A DNA stretch of 64,000 nt from assembly GCF_001305965.1 (NCBI RefSeq), contig NZ_JXQC01000003.1:2628861-2692860 (forward strand), in the 5' to 3' direction. Positions 50,679-61,134 of the stretch are shown here, in pieces. Source of the DNA: Erythrobacter sp. SG61-1L. GTDB lineage: Bacteria > Pseudomonadota > Alphaproteobacteria > Sphingomonadales > Sphingomonadaceae. How positions within the stretch are numbered: the stretch's first letter is position 1; every line of letters starts with the position of its first letter. A program made the translations under genes and the position numbers. The notes under the pieces were generated by a model. It saw only the letters and a list, made by a program, of their open reading frames with translations. It made no database searches and had not been told where the DNA came from.

Positions 50679-51332
50679 ATGAAACGCGCGATCATCACGC
50701 TGGCAACGGCAATCCTGCTGGCGGCCTGCGGCCTGTTCCCTTCAGGCAAAAGCTATCCGCTGGCGATCCGCGATGTGCGCCAGACCTTGCTGGCCACCCA
50801 GCCGCCGATGGAATTCTTCCCTGCCGAAGCCGCCAGTGCCCTGGTGAAGCGCGAAAGCGACACAAGGATCAGCTGGTTTCTGGTCGACCGGCAGGGAAGC
50901 GGTCTGCTGACCTTCGTGGCCGAGCTTACAGAAGTGGGGCCGCAGGAAACCCGCATTGCGATCACTATCGAACCGCCCGCCGGCGGCCGCCACGATCAGG
51001 TGGCGAAGGGGCTGGAAGAAAATCCCACCGTCGTGGACTTTTACCGTTCCGCCATGGCGGAACAACTCGGCTCCAAGCTGGAGAAGCGTGATTTCGACAT
51101 GGCCGCAATCCAGGGCAAGATGATGATGGCCGCCTTTGCCACCATGCCCAAGATGCAGGAGAATCTCGACAAGGCCGTGGAGCAGGAACATGCCCGCAAT
51201 CGAGAAAATATAGACAAGGCCTATCGCGAAGAAGCGCAGGGCAGCCCCGCCTATCGCCGGGAAGACCCCTATTCCTCGCGCGAACCGGCCTATGGCGAAC
51301 CGATGGACCCGGCGACTGGATCGGCGTGGTAG
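50679..51332 (+). CDS. Hypothetical lipoprotein B of a tandem pair
   Basis: 217 residues from the ATG at 50679, one base after the stop of lipoprotein A (TGAGATG). Lipobox LLAAC with Cys17. Shared with A: YPLAIRDVRQTLLATQPPME (compare YAVPLAEALQRLKKADVDGF), a FVAELTEVGPQETRIAITIE strand pair, and the Tyr-Gly-x-Pro-Met-Asp ending. B has an extra helical segment rich in Met (QGKMMMAAFATMPKMQENLD). Co-translated with A. Role unknown; envelope location expected. Confidence 0.78.
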   Translation: MKRAIITLATAILLAACGLFPSGKSYPLAIRDVRQTLLATQPPMEFFPAEAASALVKRESDTRISWFLVDRQGSGLLTFVAELTEVGPQETRIAITIEPPAGGRHDQVAKGLEENPTVVDFYRSAMAEQLGSKLEKRDFDMAAIQGKMMMAAFATMPKMQENLDKAVEQEHARNRENIDKAYREEAQGSPAYRREDPYSSREPAYGEPMDPATGSAW

Positions 51333-51340
51333 CGGCAGGC

Positions 51341-51359
51341 GGCGGCCTGAAAGGCCGCC
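51341..51359. terminator. GC-rich hairpin between converging genes
   Basis: GGCGGCCT at 51341-51348 pairs with AGGCCGCC at 51352-51359 around a three-base loop. It sits in the short gap between lipoprotein B and pheT, which converge, and could stop transcription from either side, but has no T-run. Confidence 0.4.
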
Positions 51360-51380
51360 GGCCCTGACATCCCCGCGGGA

Positions 51381-53786
51381 TCAGCCCCGCAGTTCCGCCC
51401 CCATCTTCACAGCCGCAGCGACGACGCGTTCGGCAATCGCCTTCAGCTCTTCGTCGGTATAGCTCTTCTCGCCCGGCTGGAGGATGACTTCCACCGCCAG
51501 GGACTTCTTGCCTTCCGGCACGCCTGCGCCGCGGAAATCGTCGAAGATGCGGGCATCGACGATATTCGCCTTGTCCGCGCCCTTCACGGCTCGCAGCAGA
51601 TCGCCGGCGGGCTTGGCCGCATCCATCAGGAAGGCGAAGTCGCGCGTCACAGCCTGCAAGGCGGGCGGCGAATAGGCCGTGCGGGCAAAGCTGGCGCCGC
51701 CCTTCTTCTCCGGAATGGCTTCGAGATAGATTTCCGCGGCCATCACCGGGCCATCCACGTCGAAAGCTGCCAGCGTCCTGGGGTGCAGCGCGCCGAAGCG
51801 GGCCAGAACCACCTTAGGGCCAAGGCGCAGGGTTGCGGACTGGCCGGGATGGAACTGGCTGCCCGCCTCGCCCATCACCTGCAGCTTGTCCACCGGCGCG
51901 CCAGCTTCCGCCAGCAGGGCCAGCACTTCGCCCTTGGCATCGAATGCATCGAACAGCTGGGCCTTGCCCGTGCTCCAGCCGCTGGGAACCTTTTCGCCCG
52001 CCAGCACCACGCCGAGCGTCAGGCGCTCGTCGCTCGTCCCGCCTTCGCCGCGCAGATAGCGGCGGCCGATCTCGAACAGGCGAACGCCCTTGGCGCCGCG
52101 ATCGAGATTACGTTTGGCGGCAGACAACAGGCCGGGGATCAGCGCCGGGCGCATGGCCTTCATGTCTTCGCTGATCGGATTGTCGAGAATCCACAGGCCT
52201 CCATTCCCGTCCGCGAAATGCTCCGCATCGGGCACGGGCAGGAAGCTCCAGGTCACGGCTTCGTTCAGCCCGCGCGCGGCAGCGGCGCGGCGCAGGCGGC
52301 GCTCCAGCTTCTGGGCCGGCGTCGCGGTCGGCTGGGCGACCCCATCCACACGCGGCAGGGCGACGCTGCCAACCTTGTCGATGCCATGGATGCGGACCAC
52401 TTCCTCGACGATGTCGGGCGCGCCTTCCACATCGTGGCGGCGCAGCGGGACCGTGACGTTCCAATCGGCCGAAACGCCGAAATCCAGCGCGGCGAGGATC
52501 GCCTTCTGCTCTGCTTCCGGAACGGCAACCCCGCCCAGCTGCTCGGCCAGAGCCGGATCGTAGCTGACGACCTTCTGCTGGCTCGGCGGGCTGCCCGCGC
52601 GGACCACTTCGGAGGCTTCGCCGCCGCAGATCTGCAGGATCAGCGACGTCAGCAGTTGCAGCCCGTCGTCCAAGAACGCCGGGTCCACCCCGCGTTCGAA
52701 CCGGGTGCGGGCATCGGAAGCAAGGCCCAGACGGCGGCCGGTCATGCCGATCCGCTCAGGCTCGAAATAGGCGATTTCGAGCAGCACATCTTTAGTGCCT
52801 TCGGAAACGCCCGAATGTTCGCCGCCCATGATCCCGGCAATGTCGTGTACCCCGGCATCGTCGGCGATCACGGTCATATCCGCGTCGAGCGTATAGGTCT
52901 TCTCGTTCAGCGCGAGGACCTGTTCGCCCTCCTTCGCCCGCCGCGCCACGACCGCGCCGTTGAGCTTGGCCAGATCATAAGCATGGGCCGGGCGGCCAAA
53001 GCCGAGCATCAGGAAATTGGTGATGTCCACCAGCGCGCTGATCGGGCGCTGGCCCGCACTGCGCAGGGCAGCCTGCAGCCATTCGGGTGACGGGCCGTTT
53101 GTCACGCTGCGGATCACTCGGCCATAAAAGGCCGGGCAGCCTTCCGGATCGTCGGTGCGGATGTCCACCGGGCAGGGGAAGCTGCCTGCGGTCTTTTCGA
53201 TGGTGAGCGGCTTCAGCGTGCCTAGGCCCGCTGCGGCAAGATCGCGCGCGACGCCGTAGACGCCCATGCAGTCCGGCCGGTTGGGCGTGATCGCCACGTC
53301 GAATACCGGGCCTTCGCCGCGATAATCGGCAAAGCTGGTGCCGATGGGCGCGCCTTCGGGCAGTTCGATGATGCCGTCATGATCGTCGCCCAGTTCCAGC
53401 TCCCGGGTGGAACACATCATGCCGTTGGATTCGACGCCGCGGATCGCGCTCTTGCGCAGCACCATGCCGTTGGCTGGTACGCTGGCGCCGGGGGTGCCGA
53501 GCACGCCGACAAGGCCCGCACGGGCATTGGGCGCGCCGCAGACAACCTGCAGCGGATCGCCCCCCTTTGCCACCTGGCCCGTATCGACGGTGAGCACCTG
53601 CAGCTTGTCCGCATCGGGGTGCGGCTTTGCCGTCAGCACCTTGGCCACAATGAAGCCCGCCAGCCTCTCGGCCGGGTCTTCGATGCCTTCAACTTCGATC
53701 CCGATGGCGTTGAGCTTGGCCGAAATGGCCGCCGCATCCGCATCGGTATCCAGATATTCCTTCAACCAGGAGAGAGAGAACTTCAT
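51381..53786 (-). CDS. pheT: Phenylalanine-tRNA ligase beta subunit
   Basis: 801 residues. N-terminal tRNA-binding OB-fold ([40 protein letters not shown]), B3/B4 editing region ([20 protein letters not shown]), B5 domain, catalytic-like core, and a C-terminal FDX-ACB domain ([20 protein letters not shown] to the end). Full length for the bacterial type. Forms the alpha2-beta2 enzyme with PheS. Start overlaps the pheS stop by four bases. Confidence 0.97.
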   Translation of the reverse strand: MKFSLSWLKEYLDTDADAAAISAKLNAIGIEVEGIEDPAERLAGFIVAKVLTAKPHPDADKLQVLTVDTGQVAKGGDPLQVVCGAPNARAGLVGVLGTPGASVPANGMVLRKSAIRGVESNGMMCSTRELELGDDHDGIIELPEGAPIGTSFADYRGEGPVFDVAITPNRPDCMGVYGVARDLAAAGLGTLKPLTIEKTAGSFPCPVDIRTDDPEGCPAFYGRVIRSVTNGPSPEWLQAALRSAGQRPISALVDITNFLMLGFGRPAHAYDLAKLNGAVVARRAKEGEQVLALNEKTYTLDADMTVIADDAGVHDIAGIMGGEHSGVSEGTKDVLLEIAYFEPERIGMTGRRLGLASDARTRFERGVDPAFLDDGLQLLTSLILQICGGEASEVVRAGSPPSQQKVVSYDPALAEQLGGVAVPEAEQKAILAALDFGVSADWNVTVPLRRHDVEGAPDIVEEVVRIHGIDKVGSVALPRVDGVAQPTATPAQKLERRLRRAAAARGLNEAVTWSFLPVPDAEHFADGNGGLWILDNPISEDMKAMRPALIPGLLSAAKRNLDRGAKGVRLFEIGRRYLRGEGGTSDERLTLGVVLAGEKVPSGWSTGKAQLFDAFDAKGEVLALLAEAGAPVDKLQVMGEAGSQFHPGQSATLRLGPKVVLARFGALHPRTLAAFDVDGPVMAAEIYLEAIPEKKGGASFARTAYSPPALQAVTRDFAFLMDAAKPAGDLLRAVKGADKANIVDARIFDDFRGAGVPEGKKSLAVEVILQPGEKSYTDEELKAIAERVVAAAVKMGAELRG

Positions 53787-54883
53787 GCGCGTGCTCCCAC
53801 ACCGGCGGAAAGGGTCGGCTGATCGAAGGCGGAGAAGCCGTAATGCTTCAGCCAGCGCACATCGCCGTCAAAGAAGGCGCGCAGATCGTCCATGCCGTAT
53901 TTCAGCATGGCGAGGCGATCCACGCCCACGCCGAAGGCGAAGCCCTGCCACTGGTCGGGATCGTGCCCCGACATTTCGATCACCTTGCGATTGACCATGC
54001 CGCTGCCCAGCAGTTCCATCCAACCGTGGCCCGCCTCGTCGCCGCTGCCGCCGAGCACGCGGCGTCCGTTTTCGATAGCGAAGCCCACGTCCACTTCCAC
54101 CGAAGGTTCGGTGAAGGGGAAGTAGGAGGGGCGCAGACGCAGCACGATGTCGTCACGCTCGAAGAAGGCCTTGAGGAAGGTCTCCAGCGTCCACTTGAGG
54201 TGGCCCAGGTGAATGCCCTTGTCGATCACCAGACCTTCCACCTGATGGAACATCGGCGTGTGAGTGGCGTCGGAATCCGAACGATAGACGCGGCCCGGCG
54301 CGATGATGCGCACGGGGGTGCCTTCGGCCATCATGGTGCGGACCTGAACCGGGCTGGTATGCGTGCGCAGCAGCATCCGGCCGCCCTTGGGCGCAGAATC
54401 CGGGAAGTAGAACGTATCGTGCATCGCGCGCGCCGGGTGGCTTTCCGGCATGTTGAGCGCGGTGAAATTGTACCAGTCGTCCTCGATCTCAGGCCCGGTC
54501 GCGACGGCAAAACCCATGTCGGCGAAGATTTCCGCCAGTTCGTCCATCACCTGGCTAACCGGGTGCACAGAGCCCTTGGGCGCGTCAGGCGCGGGCAGGG
54601 AAAGGTCCAGCGTTTCTGCCGCGAGCTGGGCTTCCAGCGCGGCGCCTTCCAGCGCCTCCTTGCGAGTGGCAAGGGCGGTCTGCACCTTTTCGCGCAGGGC
54701 GTGGATCTTCGGACCCTGCGTCTGGCGTTCTTCGGGCGACATGCCGCCCAGCGTCTTCAGCAGGCCCGAAATGCTGCCCTGCTTGCCCAGATATTCGACC
54801 CGCAGCGCTTCAAGCGCAGCGAGATCTTCCGCCGCGTCGATCCGCGCCAGTGCGGCGCCTTCGAGAGTATCCACTTCGCCCAT
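53783..54883 (-). CDS. pheS: Phenylalanine-tRNA ligase alpha subunit
   Basis: 366 residues from the ATG at 54883. N-terminal coiled coil ([20 protein letters not shown]) and a class II catalytic core: motif 2 around [12 protein letters not shown] with [20 protein letters not shown], and motif 3 [18 protein letters not shown]. Ala/Gly at the substrate-pocket position cannot be judged by eye. pheS-pheT are normally preceded by rpmI-rplT; here an AraC-type regulator gene and a terminator intervene. Confidence 0.96.
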   Translation of the reverse strand: MGEVDTLEGAALARIDAAEDLAALEALRVEYLGKQGSISGLLKTLGGMSPEERQTQGPKIHALREKVQTALATRKEALEGAALEAQLAAETLDLSLPAPDAPKGSVHPVSQVMDELAEIFADMGFAVATGPEIEDDWYNFTALNMPESHPARAMHDTFYFPDSAPKGGRMLLRTHTSPVQVRTMMAEGTPVRIIAPGRVYRSDSDATHTPMFHQVEGLVIDKGIHLGHLKWTLETFLKAFFERDDIVLRLRPSYFPFTEPSVEVDVGFAIENGRRVLGGSGDEAGHGWMELLGSGMVNRKVIEMSGHDPDQWQGFAFGVGVDRLAMLKYGMDDLRAFFDGDVRWLKHYGFSAFDQPTLSAGVGARA

Positions 54884-54984
54884 TCCCGTCCGGTCCTGCG
54901 ATTGCGAGACGCCTCTAGGGCGCCCGCCCGGTGCTGGCAATGGTGGAGAGGCCTTGGAAAGCCCGGTGCGGGCTGGCTGGAATG

Positions 54985-55899
54985 TCAGCCTTCAGCGCAA
55001 CCGCTGGCAGGTGAGACCTGAACGCCCAGCGACTGGTCGGGCCGGTCGAGCGTTTGCGCCGCAGCGCCCCACACCTTCGCCCGGTGCTTCATGAAGGCCC
55101 CGAGGATGGGATGTTCCCGCGTGGCATATTCGCCGGGACTCATCCCCATGAACGAGCGGAATTCCCGCACGAACTGTGCCTGATCGTGATAATGCGCATC
55201 CATCGCCTCGCTCCAGTTCGTGGCATTTTCCAGCATGAACTGGGCAAGGCTGCGCATGAAGCGCTGGCGGCGCAGCAGCAGCTTGGGCGAGAAGCCGAAA
55301 TAGCGGTGGCACAGCCGCTCCAGCGTTCGACGCCCAAGTCCGGTGTGGTCGGCAAAGTCAGCGACGGTGGCAACGGCGGAATCGACCATCGCCGCATGGG
55401 TGGCAATGATCCGCTCCTGATCGGGCACTTCGCGGTCCATGGCGCGGAAGCAGGCGATGATCTGCTCCAGCTCTTCCTGCTCTTCCGTGCCTTCCCGGCA
55501 CAATTCTTCGGTCAGATCGCGGAAATTGGCGAAGGCCGGATGCTGTTCCCCGTCCACTACCCGATTTGCCAGATCGGTAGCAGGACCGTGGCAGAATTTC
55601 GCCCAGCCCAGCGGAAACAGGCCGACACCCCACATGCGGGTGGTGCCAAGCTCGAAATGGGCGGGCAGCGAACTGGGGCCGGTCGCGGTAAGCCGCGCGC
55701 CGCGGAGCATATCCCCGCCAATCATCCCGGCATCCGGCCGGTCACCCTTGAAGAAGCGCAGATTGGCCCATTCGGGCTGCAGCAGATCGTTTACCCGCTC
55801 GCCGTCGGCAACAACGAAGCTGGCGCTGTAGAAGGACGAAAAACAGCCCTGAAGGTCAGCCGGCGCCGGGTAAAAGCGCACGTCGATCTGGCACTCCAT
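54985..55899 (-). CDS. AraC family transcriptional regulator
   Basis: 304 residues from the ATG at 55899, with GGGGTCG in front. The C-terminal third carries the two HTH units: [20 protein letters not shown] then [20 protein letters not shown], and the AraC signature ending [20 protein letters not shown]. The N-terminal ~190 residues are a DUF6597-like sensor region ([20 protein letters not shown]). Targets unknown. It lies between rplT and pheS in the same direction, an odd place in an otherwise conserved translation-gene order. Confidence 0.88.
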   Translation of the reverse strand: MECQIDVRFYPAPADLQGCFSSFYSASFVVADGERVNDLLQPEWANLRFFKGDRPDAGMIGGDMLRGARLTATGPSSLPAHFELGTTRMWGVGLFPLGWAKFCHGPATDLANRVVDGEQHPAFANFRDLTEELCREGTEEQEELEQIIACFRAMDREVPDQERIIATHAAMVDSAVATVADFADHTGLGRRTLERLCHRYFGFSPKLLLRRQRFMRSLAQFMLENATNWSEAMDAHYHDQAQFVREFRSFMGMSPGEYATREHPILGAFMKHRAKVWGAAAQTLDRPDQSLGVQVSPASGCAEG

Positions 55900-55959
55900 T
55901 ACGACCCCCAAGTTGCGACCCGCCGGTTTGGCGCCTGTTCCCTGCCCGCTGTTTACACG

Positions 55960-55999
55960 AAAACGGGCGTGAAACGGAATATGACCGTTTCACGCCCGT
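55960..55999 (-). terminator. Intrinsic terminator of the rpmI-rplT operon
   Basis: A perfect 15-bp stem: ACGGGCGTGAAACGG at 55963-55977 and CCGTTTCACGCCCGT at 55985-55999 with a 7-base loop; reading leftward it is followed by TTTT. About 80 bases past rplT and 60 bases before the AraC-type gene, so it separates the two. Confidence 0.9.
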
Positions 56000-56080
56000 A
56001 TCTTTACTGGCCGTCTACGCTTCCAGAAGGAAGCTGGCTAACGGCTTGTTCATACCAACCGAAATCCGGCTGGCCATGCT

Positions 56081-56440
56081 TCAGGCCGGAAGGGCCTTCT
56101 TCGCCTGAGCGATGATCGCGGTGAAGGCAGCGCCTTCGTTCATCGCCAGATCGGCCATCACCTTGCGGTCCAGCTCGATGCCGGCCAGCTTGGCGCCGTG
56201 GATGAACTGCGAATAGGTCAGGCCTTCTGCGCGAACAGCTGCATTGATGCGCTGGATCCACAGGGCACGGAAGTTGCGCTTCTTAACCTTACGGTCGCGA
56301 TAAGCGTACTGGCCGGCCTTTTCGACTGCCTGACGGGCAACGCGGATGGTGTTCTTGCGGCGGCCGCGATAGCCCTTGGCCGCGTCCAGAATCCGCTTGT
56401 GCTTTGCGCGCGTGGTAACGCCGCGTTTAATACGGGACAT
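56081..56440 (-). CDS. rplT: 50S ribosomal protein L20
   Basis: 119 residues, normal length. [40 protein letters not shown] and [20 protein letters not shown]-like [20 protein letters not shown] are diagnostic. Essential early-assembly protein of the large subunit; in several bacteria L20 also represses its own operon through the rpmI leader. Thirteen bases after rpmI. Confidence 0.98.
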   Translation of the reverse strand: MSRIKRGVTTRAKHKRILDAAKGYRGRRKNTIRVARQAVEKAGQYAYRDRKVKKRNFRALWIQRINAAVRAEGLTYSQFIHGAKLAGIELDRKVMADLAMNEGAAFTAIIAQAKKALPA

Positions 56441-56453
56441 TGGCTAGTACTCC

Positions 56454-56657
56454 TCAGTTCAGCCCGTAGGGCGCCCACTTCTTGATCACCTTCGCATCTG
56501 CGTCGGAGATCACGTCGGTCCCGCGGTTCTGGCGGATATACTTGCCGTTATGGCTGATAAGGCGGTGGCGCTTGCCGGCAACGCCGTGCTTCACCTTGCC
56601 GGTTGCGGTGAGCTTGAAGCGCTTCTTCACACCGCTCTTGGTCTTCAGTTTGGGCAT
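56454..56657 (-). CDS. rpmI: 50S ribosomal protein L35
   Basis: 67 residues: [40 protein letters not shown] and the closing [11 protein letters not shown] are typical. First gene of the rpmI-rplT pair. infC, commonly directly upstream, is absent: the next gene on this strand is an outer-membrane protein 234 bases away, so the operon is headless of IF3 here. That 234-base gap must hold the promoter; I see no other gene in it. Confidence 0.97.
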   Translation of the reverse strand: MPKLKTKSGVKKRFKLTATGKVKHGVAGKRHRLISHNGKYIRQNRGTDVISDADAKVIKKWAPYGLN

Positions 56658-56891
56658 TTTCGTCTCCTTGTTCGAGACACATCGGTCAGCCCTGGCAGCC
56701 CTTTCAGCCAGGCGGACCCAGAATCACTTTTACGCGATCACGTGTCTTTGAAGGGCGCGCCTTTAGCGTGATGGCCCCAAAATGCAAGTTCCAGATTGGG
56801 GCAGGCCCTGCCACACCCGCCGTCATGCCCCCCGGCCATGCGGCTGCGGCGATGCCTGCCCCTGTTTCAACGCTGCCTTGTCGGCATCCGC

Positions 56892-57476
56892 TCAGAAGCG
56901 GACGCCGGCCGAAATGCCGGCATGACGGCGCTGGAAATTGATGCCGAAAATGTCGCCATTGTCGGCATAACCCAATTCGATGCGGCCGTAGAAATTGCGA
57001 CCAAAGCCCTGTTCGTAACCGATCGCGCCTTCCACACCGTCGCCGCGTTCGGATACGGTAACGCCGACCACGGTCGCTTCGAGCCCGAGGCTGGCGTAGC
57101 CGACCTTGGCATAGATCATGCCGCTTTCACCAACATTGACGCCGGCATGCAGGCCGAATGCGTAATTGTCGGTGGCGCTCACGCAATCCGCACCGCTGCA
57201 ATTCTCGACCGTGGAGACTTCGTAATTGCCGTAAGGCCCCACGACGACCGTATCGCTCACCGCGATGTCGAAACCCACTTCGCCACCATAGGCCATGGCC
57301 GTGCCCAGCTTGTAGACGTCGTTTTCCTCAGCGATGCTGCTGACGGTCGGCGTTTCAAGCGTGGCACGCGCTTCAAGGCGGAAGCCGGCCTTGTCGTTCC
57401 CATTGCCTTCTTCCTGCGCGAAGGCAGGTTGGGCCAGACCGCAGGAAAGAACTGCCGCCAGGAAAAGATACTTCAT
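56892..57476 (-). CDS. Outer membrane beta-barrel protein, porin-opacity type
   Basis: 194 residues from the ATG at 57476. Signal peptide MKYLFLAAVLSCGLAQPAFA cleaved before QEEGN. The rest alternates hydrophobic and polar residues as in an eight-stranded barrel (MAYGGEVGFDIAVSDTVVVG; NFYGRIELGYADNGDIFGIN) and ends in the aromatic terminus GISAGVRF needed for BAM insertion. One Cys pair (NCSGADC) is likely an extracellular disulfide loop. No transport specificity can be given. Confidence 0.88.
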   Translation of the reverse strand: MKYLFLAAVLSCGLAQPAFAQEEGNGNDKAGFRLEARATLETPTVSSIAEENDVYKLGTAMAYGGEVGFDIAVSDTVVVGPYGNYEVSTVENCSGADCVSATDNYAFGLHAGVNVGESGMIYAKVGYASLGLEATVVGVTVSERGDGVEGAIGYEQGFGRNFYGRIELGYADNGDIFGINFQRRHAGISAGVRF

Positions 57477-57619
57477 GAAAACCCCCTGTAACACGCCTCC
57501 GTCTTGCGAAGGCGTCGTCCCGATAGAGGGCTGCCTGATGGCGGCAACTGGGGATGCGTCCAATCCGGTTTGACCCGGCGAGAGGGGACTTGTCCGCCCC
57601 GCCTCCCGGCGAGTGCAGG

Positions 57620-58402
57620 CTAGTGAGTGCAGGCCAGCGCCTCTACCACGTCTTCCAGCCTTGCCGGATCGCCCAGAGCGAGCACGTGACCTTCCGATCC
57701 GGAGTGGAGTGGATCGCCGTTCCAGTCGCACATTGTCCCGCCCGCGCCTTCGACCACCGGGACAAGCGCGGCATAATCATGCAGTTTCAGCCCGGCTTCG
57801 CAAACGATGTCGAGATGGCCAGAGGCAAGCATCGCGTAATTGTAGCAGTCCCCGCCCATCACCATCCGGCGATGCGCGGTCTTGGCGGCCAGCGCCATGA
57901 AATGCTCGCCTTCGTGGTCGTTGAAATATTGCGGGCCGGTTGTGGCCAGCGTCGCCTGCGCCAGGTCGCGACAGGTGCGAGTATGCGCCGCTTTGCCGTT
58001 GAAGGTGGTCTGGCGCCCGGCCGCACCCAGCCAGCGTTCGCCGAGGATCGGCTGGTCGATCACGCCCAGCACCGGGAAGCCGTCCACCAGCAGGGCGATC
58101 AGCGTGCCGAAGATCGGGCGCCCGGCCAGAAAGGCCGTAGTCCCGTCAATCGGATCGAGCACCCACTGGCGGCCGGAGGTGCCCAGGCTGATGCCATATT
58201 CCTCGCCATGCACCCCGTCGGCCGGAACTTCCGCTTCGAGAATACGGCGCATGACCTGTTCCGCCTCGCGATCGGCCAGCGATACGGGCGTGGCATCTTC
58301 CTTGGCCTCGCTATGCACTTCCTCGCGGAAATGCGGGCGGATCGCGGCGCGGGCCGCATCGGCAAGGCGGAGCGCCAGGGCGATTTCAGTATCGAGCTTC
58401 AT
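57620..58402 (-). CDS. hisN: Histidinol-phosphatase, inositol monophosphatase family
   Basis: 260 residues. Metal-binding motifs GEE at 66-68, DPIDGT at 83-88, and the C-terminal LKLHDYAALVPVVEGAGG. The YGISLGTSGRQWVLDPIDGT and GPQYFNDHEGEHFMALAAKT blocks resemble the HisN type of bacterial histidinol-phosphatases more than SuhB, so a role in histidine synthesis is probable. The family overlaps in activity with inositol monophosphatase. It overlaps the cupin gene by four bases, downstream of prs, which makes PRPP, the histidine precursor. Confidence 0.85.
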   Translation of the reverse strand: MKLDTEIALALRLADAARAAIRPHFREEVHSEAKEDATPVSLADREAEQVMRRILEAEVPADGVHGEEYGISLGTSGRQWVLDPIDGTTAFLAGRPIFGTLIALLVDGFPVLGVIDQPILGERWLGAAGRQTTFNGKAAHTRTCRDLAQATLATTGPQYFNDHEGEHFMALAAKTAHRRMVMGGDCYNYAMLASGHLDIVCEAGLKLHDYAALVPVVEGAGGTMCDWNGDPLHSGSEGHVLALGDPARLEDVVEALACTH

Positions 58403-58833
58403 TCTGGGACTGCCTCACGCAAGGGATGGCCGTCGACCGCGACCCAGGAAGAAACCGCGCGCACGCCTTCCGGGCCGGCTTTGCCCCAATGCACTGTGCC
58501 CGGCGCGATCCGGATCGCCTGCCCGGCAGAAAGCGTCACATCCGCCTCCCCCTCGCGCGAGACGGTGGCCGAACCGCCAATGACGTAGAGAAACTCCTCG
58601 CCCAAATGGCGATGGCGCGGAATGGTGCCGCCAGCCGCCATCACCAGATCGCCCACGATCAGCGAATGGCCAGGTGCGGCCTCTATCGGCGCTTCCAGCA
58701 CCTGATTGGAACCGGCTGGCGGCTGATAGACCGGAATGCCTGCATCCTCTGCCGCACAGGCAGCCGATGCGAGGGCAAGCGGCCCTGCGATTGCAGCCGT
58801 GGCCGCCACTATCCTGCACAGGCAGGCGGGCAT
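58399..58833 (-). CDS. Exported cupin domain protein
   Basis: 144 residues from the ATG at 58833, one base after the prs stop. Signal peptide PACLCRIVAATAAIAGPLAL, ending near ACAAED. Cupin motif 1 PRHRHLGEEFLYVIGGSATV (His, His, Glu) and motif 2 AGQAIRIAPGTVHWGKAG (His) are present. A periplasmic cupin inside a purine/histidine gene pair is unexpected; its substrate is unknown. An upstream start at 58890 lies within prs and is rejected. Confidence 0.82.
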   Translation of the reverse strand: MPACLCRIVAATAAIAGPLALASAACAAEDAGIPVYQPPAGSNQVLEAPIEAAPGHSLIVGDLVMAAGGTIPRHRHLGEEFLYVIGGSATVSREGEADVTLSAGQAIRIAPGTVHWGKAGPEGVRAVSSWVAVDGHPLREAVPE

Positions 58834-58834
58834 G

Positions 58835-59770
58835 TCAGTCAAACAGGCTGGAAACCGAACTTTCATCGGCAATACGGCGCACAGCTTCACCGATCAGCGG
58901 AGCAATCGGCAGGATGCGGATGCTCTGCGATTCCTGCGCCGCGTCGGTCGGCAGGATGGTGTCGGTGATGACCAGTTCCTTCAGCGCGGAATTGTTCACC
59001 CGTGCCACGGCTCCACCCGAGAGCACCCCATGGGTGATATAGGCCGCCACGCTCTTCGCCCCGGCATCGAGCAGCGCCTGCGCCGCGTTGCAAAGGGTGC
59101 CGCCGGAATCGACGATGTCGTCGATCAGGATGCAGGCGCGGCCCTTCACGTCACCGATGATGTTCATCACTTCGGATTCGCCCGGCCGCTCACGGCGCTT
59201 GTCGACGATGGCCAGCGGCGCATTGTCGAGCCGTTTGGCCAGTGCGCGCGCGCGCACCACACCGCCCACGTCGGGCGAGACGACCATCAGATCCGCATCG
59301 CCGTAACGGGCCTGAATATCGGCCGCCATCACGGGCGCGGCATAGAGGTTATCGGTGGGAATATCGAAGAAGCCCTGGATCTGCCCGGCATGGAGATCCA
59401 CCGAAAGGACGCGGCTCGCACCGGCCTGGGTGATGAGATTCGCCACCAGCTTGGCCGAAATCGGCGTGCGTGGGCCGGGCTTCCGATCCTGGCGGGCATA
59501 ACCGAAATAGGGCACCACCGCTGTGATCCGCTTGGCCGATGCACGCTTGAGCGCATCGATGCAGATCAGCAGCTCCATCAGATTGTCGTTCGCCGGATAA
59601 GACGTCGACTGCAGGACGAACACGTCTTCGCCGCGCACATTGTCGTAAATCTCTACGAAGATTTCCTCATCCGCGAAACGACGGACCGAGGCATCGGTCA
59701 ACGGCATTTCGAGATAGGCCGCGATTGAACGCGCGAGCGGCAGGTTCGAATTGCCGGCCATGATCTTCAT
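58835..59770 (-). CDS. prs: Ribose-phosphate pyrophosphokinase
   Basis: 311 residues from the ATG at 59770. [40 protein letters not shown] (ATP-binding loop) and [20 protein letters not shown] are class I PRPP synthetase blocks; [14 protein letters not shown] is the PRPP-binding loop. Makes PRPP for nucleotides, histidine and tryptophan. First gene of prs-cupin-hisN. Confidence 0.97.
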   Translation of the reverse strand: MKIMAGNSNLPLARSIAAYLEMPLTDASVRRFADEEIFVEIYDNVRGEDVFVLQSTSYPANDNLMELLICIDALKRASAKRITAVVPYFGYARQDRKPGPRTPISAKLVANLITQAGASRVLSVDLHAGQIQGFFDIPTDNLYAAPVMAADIQARYGDADLMVVSPDVGGVVRARALAKRLDNAPLAIVDKRRERPGESEVMNIIGDVKGRACILIDDIVDSGGTLCNAAQALLDAGAKSVAAYITHGVLSGGAVARVNNSALKELVITDTILPTDAAQESQSIRILPIAPLIGEAVRRIADESSVSSLFD

Positions 59771-59933
59771 CGCTTGGGGGCCCCTGTTCTCGCGGCGGGA
59801 ATCACTGCGCCCGGCTCTAGCCAAGCGTCACACGATTGCAACCTGCAGCAGGGCTGTGCTGTTGAAAGCCTGCGCCCCGTTGCCGGAAATCCCCGCAAGG
59901 CCGTGCGCTTCCCGTCATGCGCCGCCTTGCCGA

Positions 59934-60905
59934 TCACGCAGTACGATGCTCGCCCCGCACCCACCGGACCGTGCCGGAACTGGCGCGCATCACTACGCTT
60001 TCAGTGGTCATCTTGCCGCCCTTGAGACGTTTCACACCGCTGAGCAGCGAACCGTCGGTCACGCCGGTGGCGGCGAAGATGCAATCTCCCTTGGCCAGAT
60101 CGCGCAATTTGTAGATCCGGTCGAGATCTTCGATGCCCCATTTGCGCGCGCGCGAACGTTCTGCCTCGTTGCGGAAAATCAGGCGGCCATTGAACTGTCC
60201 GCCCACGCAGCGCAGGGCGGCAGCGGCCAACACGCCTTCAGGCGCGCCGCCGGAACCCATATAGATGTCGATGGTAGTGTCAGGATCGGTCACTGCGATC
60301 ACGCCCGCCACATCGCCATCGGGGATCAGCTGAATACCGCAGCCAAGCCCGCGCAATTCCTCGATCAGATCCGCATGGCGCGGCCGGTCAAGCACGCAGG
60401 CGATGATCTCGTGCGGCTTCACGCCCTTGGCGGCAGCCAGCGCCTCGATATTCTGTGTGGGTGTCTTCTCGAGGCTGACGAGGTCTTCGGGATAGCCCGG
60501 ACCGATGGCCAGCTTTTCCATATAGACGTCAGGCGCGTTGAGCAGGCAGCCCTCTTCCGCCGCCGCCAGCACGGCCAGCGCATTCGGCCCGGCCTTGGCG
60601 GTGATCGTGGTGCCTTCCAGCGGATCGAGCGCGATGTCGATCCGGGGGCCCTTGCCGGGCGCTCCACCGACCTTCTCGCCAATATAGAGCATCGGCGCCT
60701 CGTCGCGCTCACCCTCGCCGATCACCACGGTGCCGTCGATATAGAGATCGTCGAACGCCTTGCGCATCGCTTCGACCGCGGCGTGATCTGCCGCTTTCTC
60801 GTCTCCCCGGCCCACGAGCTGCGAGGCGGCGATGGCAGCGGCTTCCGTGACCCGTACCATCTCGAGGACGAGCACGCGGTCGAGCACCTGGCTGGCTTTG
60901 GGCAT
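59934..60905 (-). CDS. glpX: Class II fructose-1,6-bisphosphatase
   Basis: 323 residues from the ATG at 60905. GEGERDEAPM at 63-72 and DPLEGT at 94-99 form the metal site; MGSGGAPEGVLAAAALRCVG is the GlpX-specific block. The only fructose bisphosphatase visible in the window; gluconeogenic step fructose-1,6-bisphosphate to fructose-6-phosphate. In many sphingomonads it follows hom; here a small exported-protein gene on the opposite strand lies between the two. Confidence 0.95.
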   Translation of the reverse strand: MPKASQVLDRVLVLEMVRVTEAAAIAASQLVGRGDEKAADHAAVEAMRKAFDDLYIDGTVVIGEGERDEAPMLYIGEKVGGAPGKGPRIDIALDPLEGTTITAKAGPNALAVLAAAEEGCLLNAPDVYMEKLAIGPGYPEDLVSLEKTPTQNIEALAAAKGVKPHEIIACVLDRPRHADLIEELRGLGCGIQLIPDGDVAGVIAVTDPDTTIDIYMGSGGAPEGVLAAAALRCVGGQFNGRLIFRNEAERSRARKWGIEDLDRIYKLRDLAKGDCIFAATGVTDGSLLSGVKRLKGGKMTTESVVMRASSGTVRWVRGEHRTA

Positions 60906-61134
60906 CGAAACTCCCTTCACTTCGGAGCCCCCGATAGGCGAGCGGCCCGGGGCTTGTCGAGTGCGTGCTCTTGCCTGCCATTGCGTATCCACGGTGACAG
61001 GTGCCAGGCAATTGCCAAGTTGCCGCAGCCGCGCCATTCAGGCGGGATCAAGCTGCACCGTCCGAAGAGCCTTGCCGCAAGGCTTCCCGGGCGGAAGGGC
61101 CTGATCGGAAAATCTTGGCGGGGAAATACCGGCG

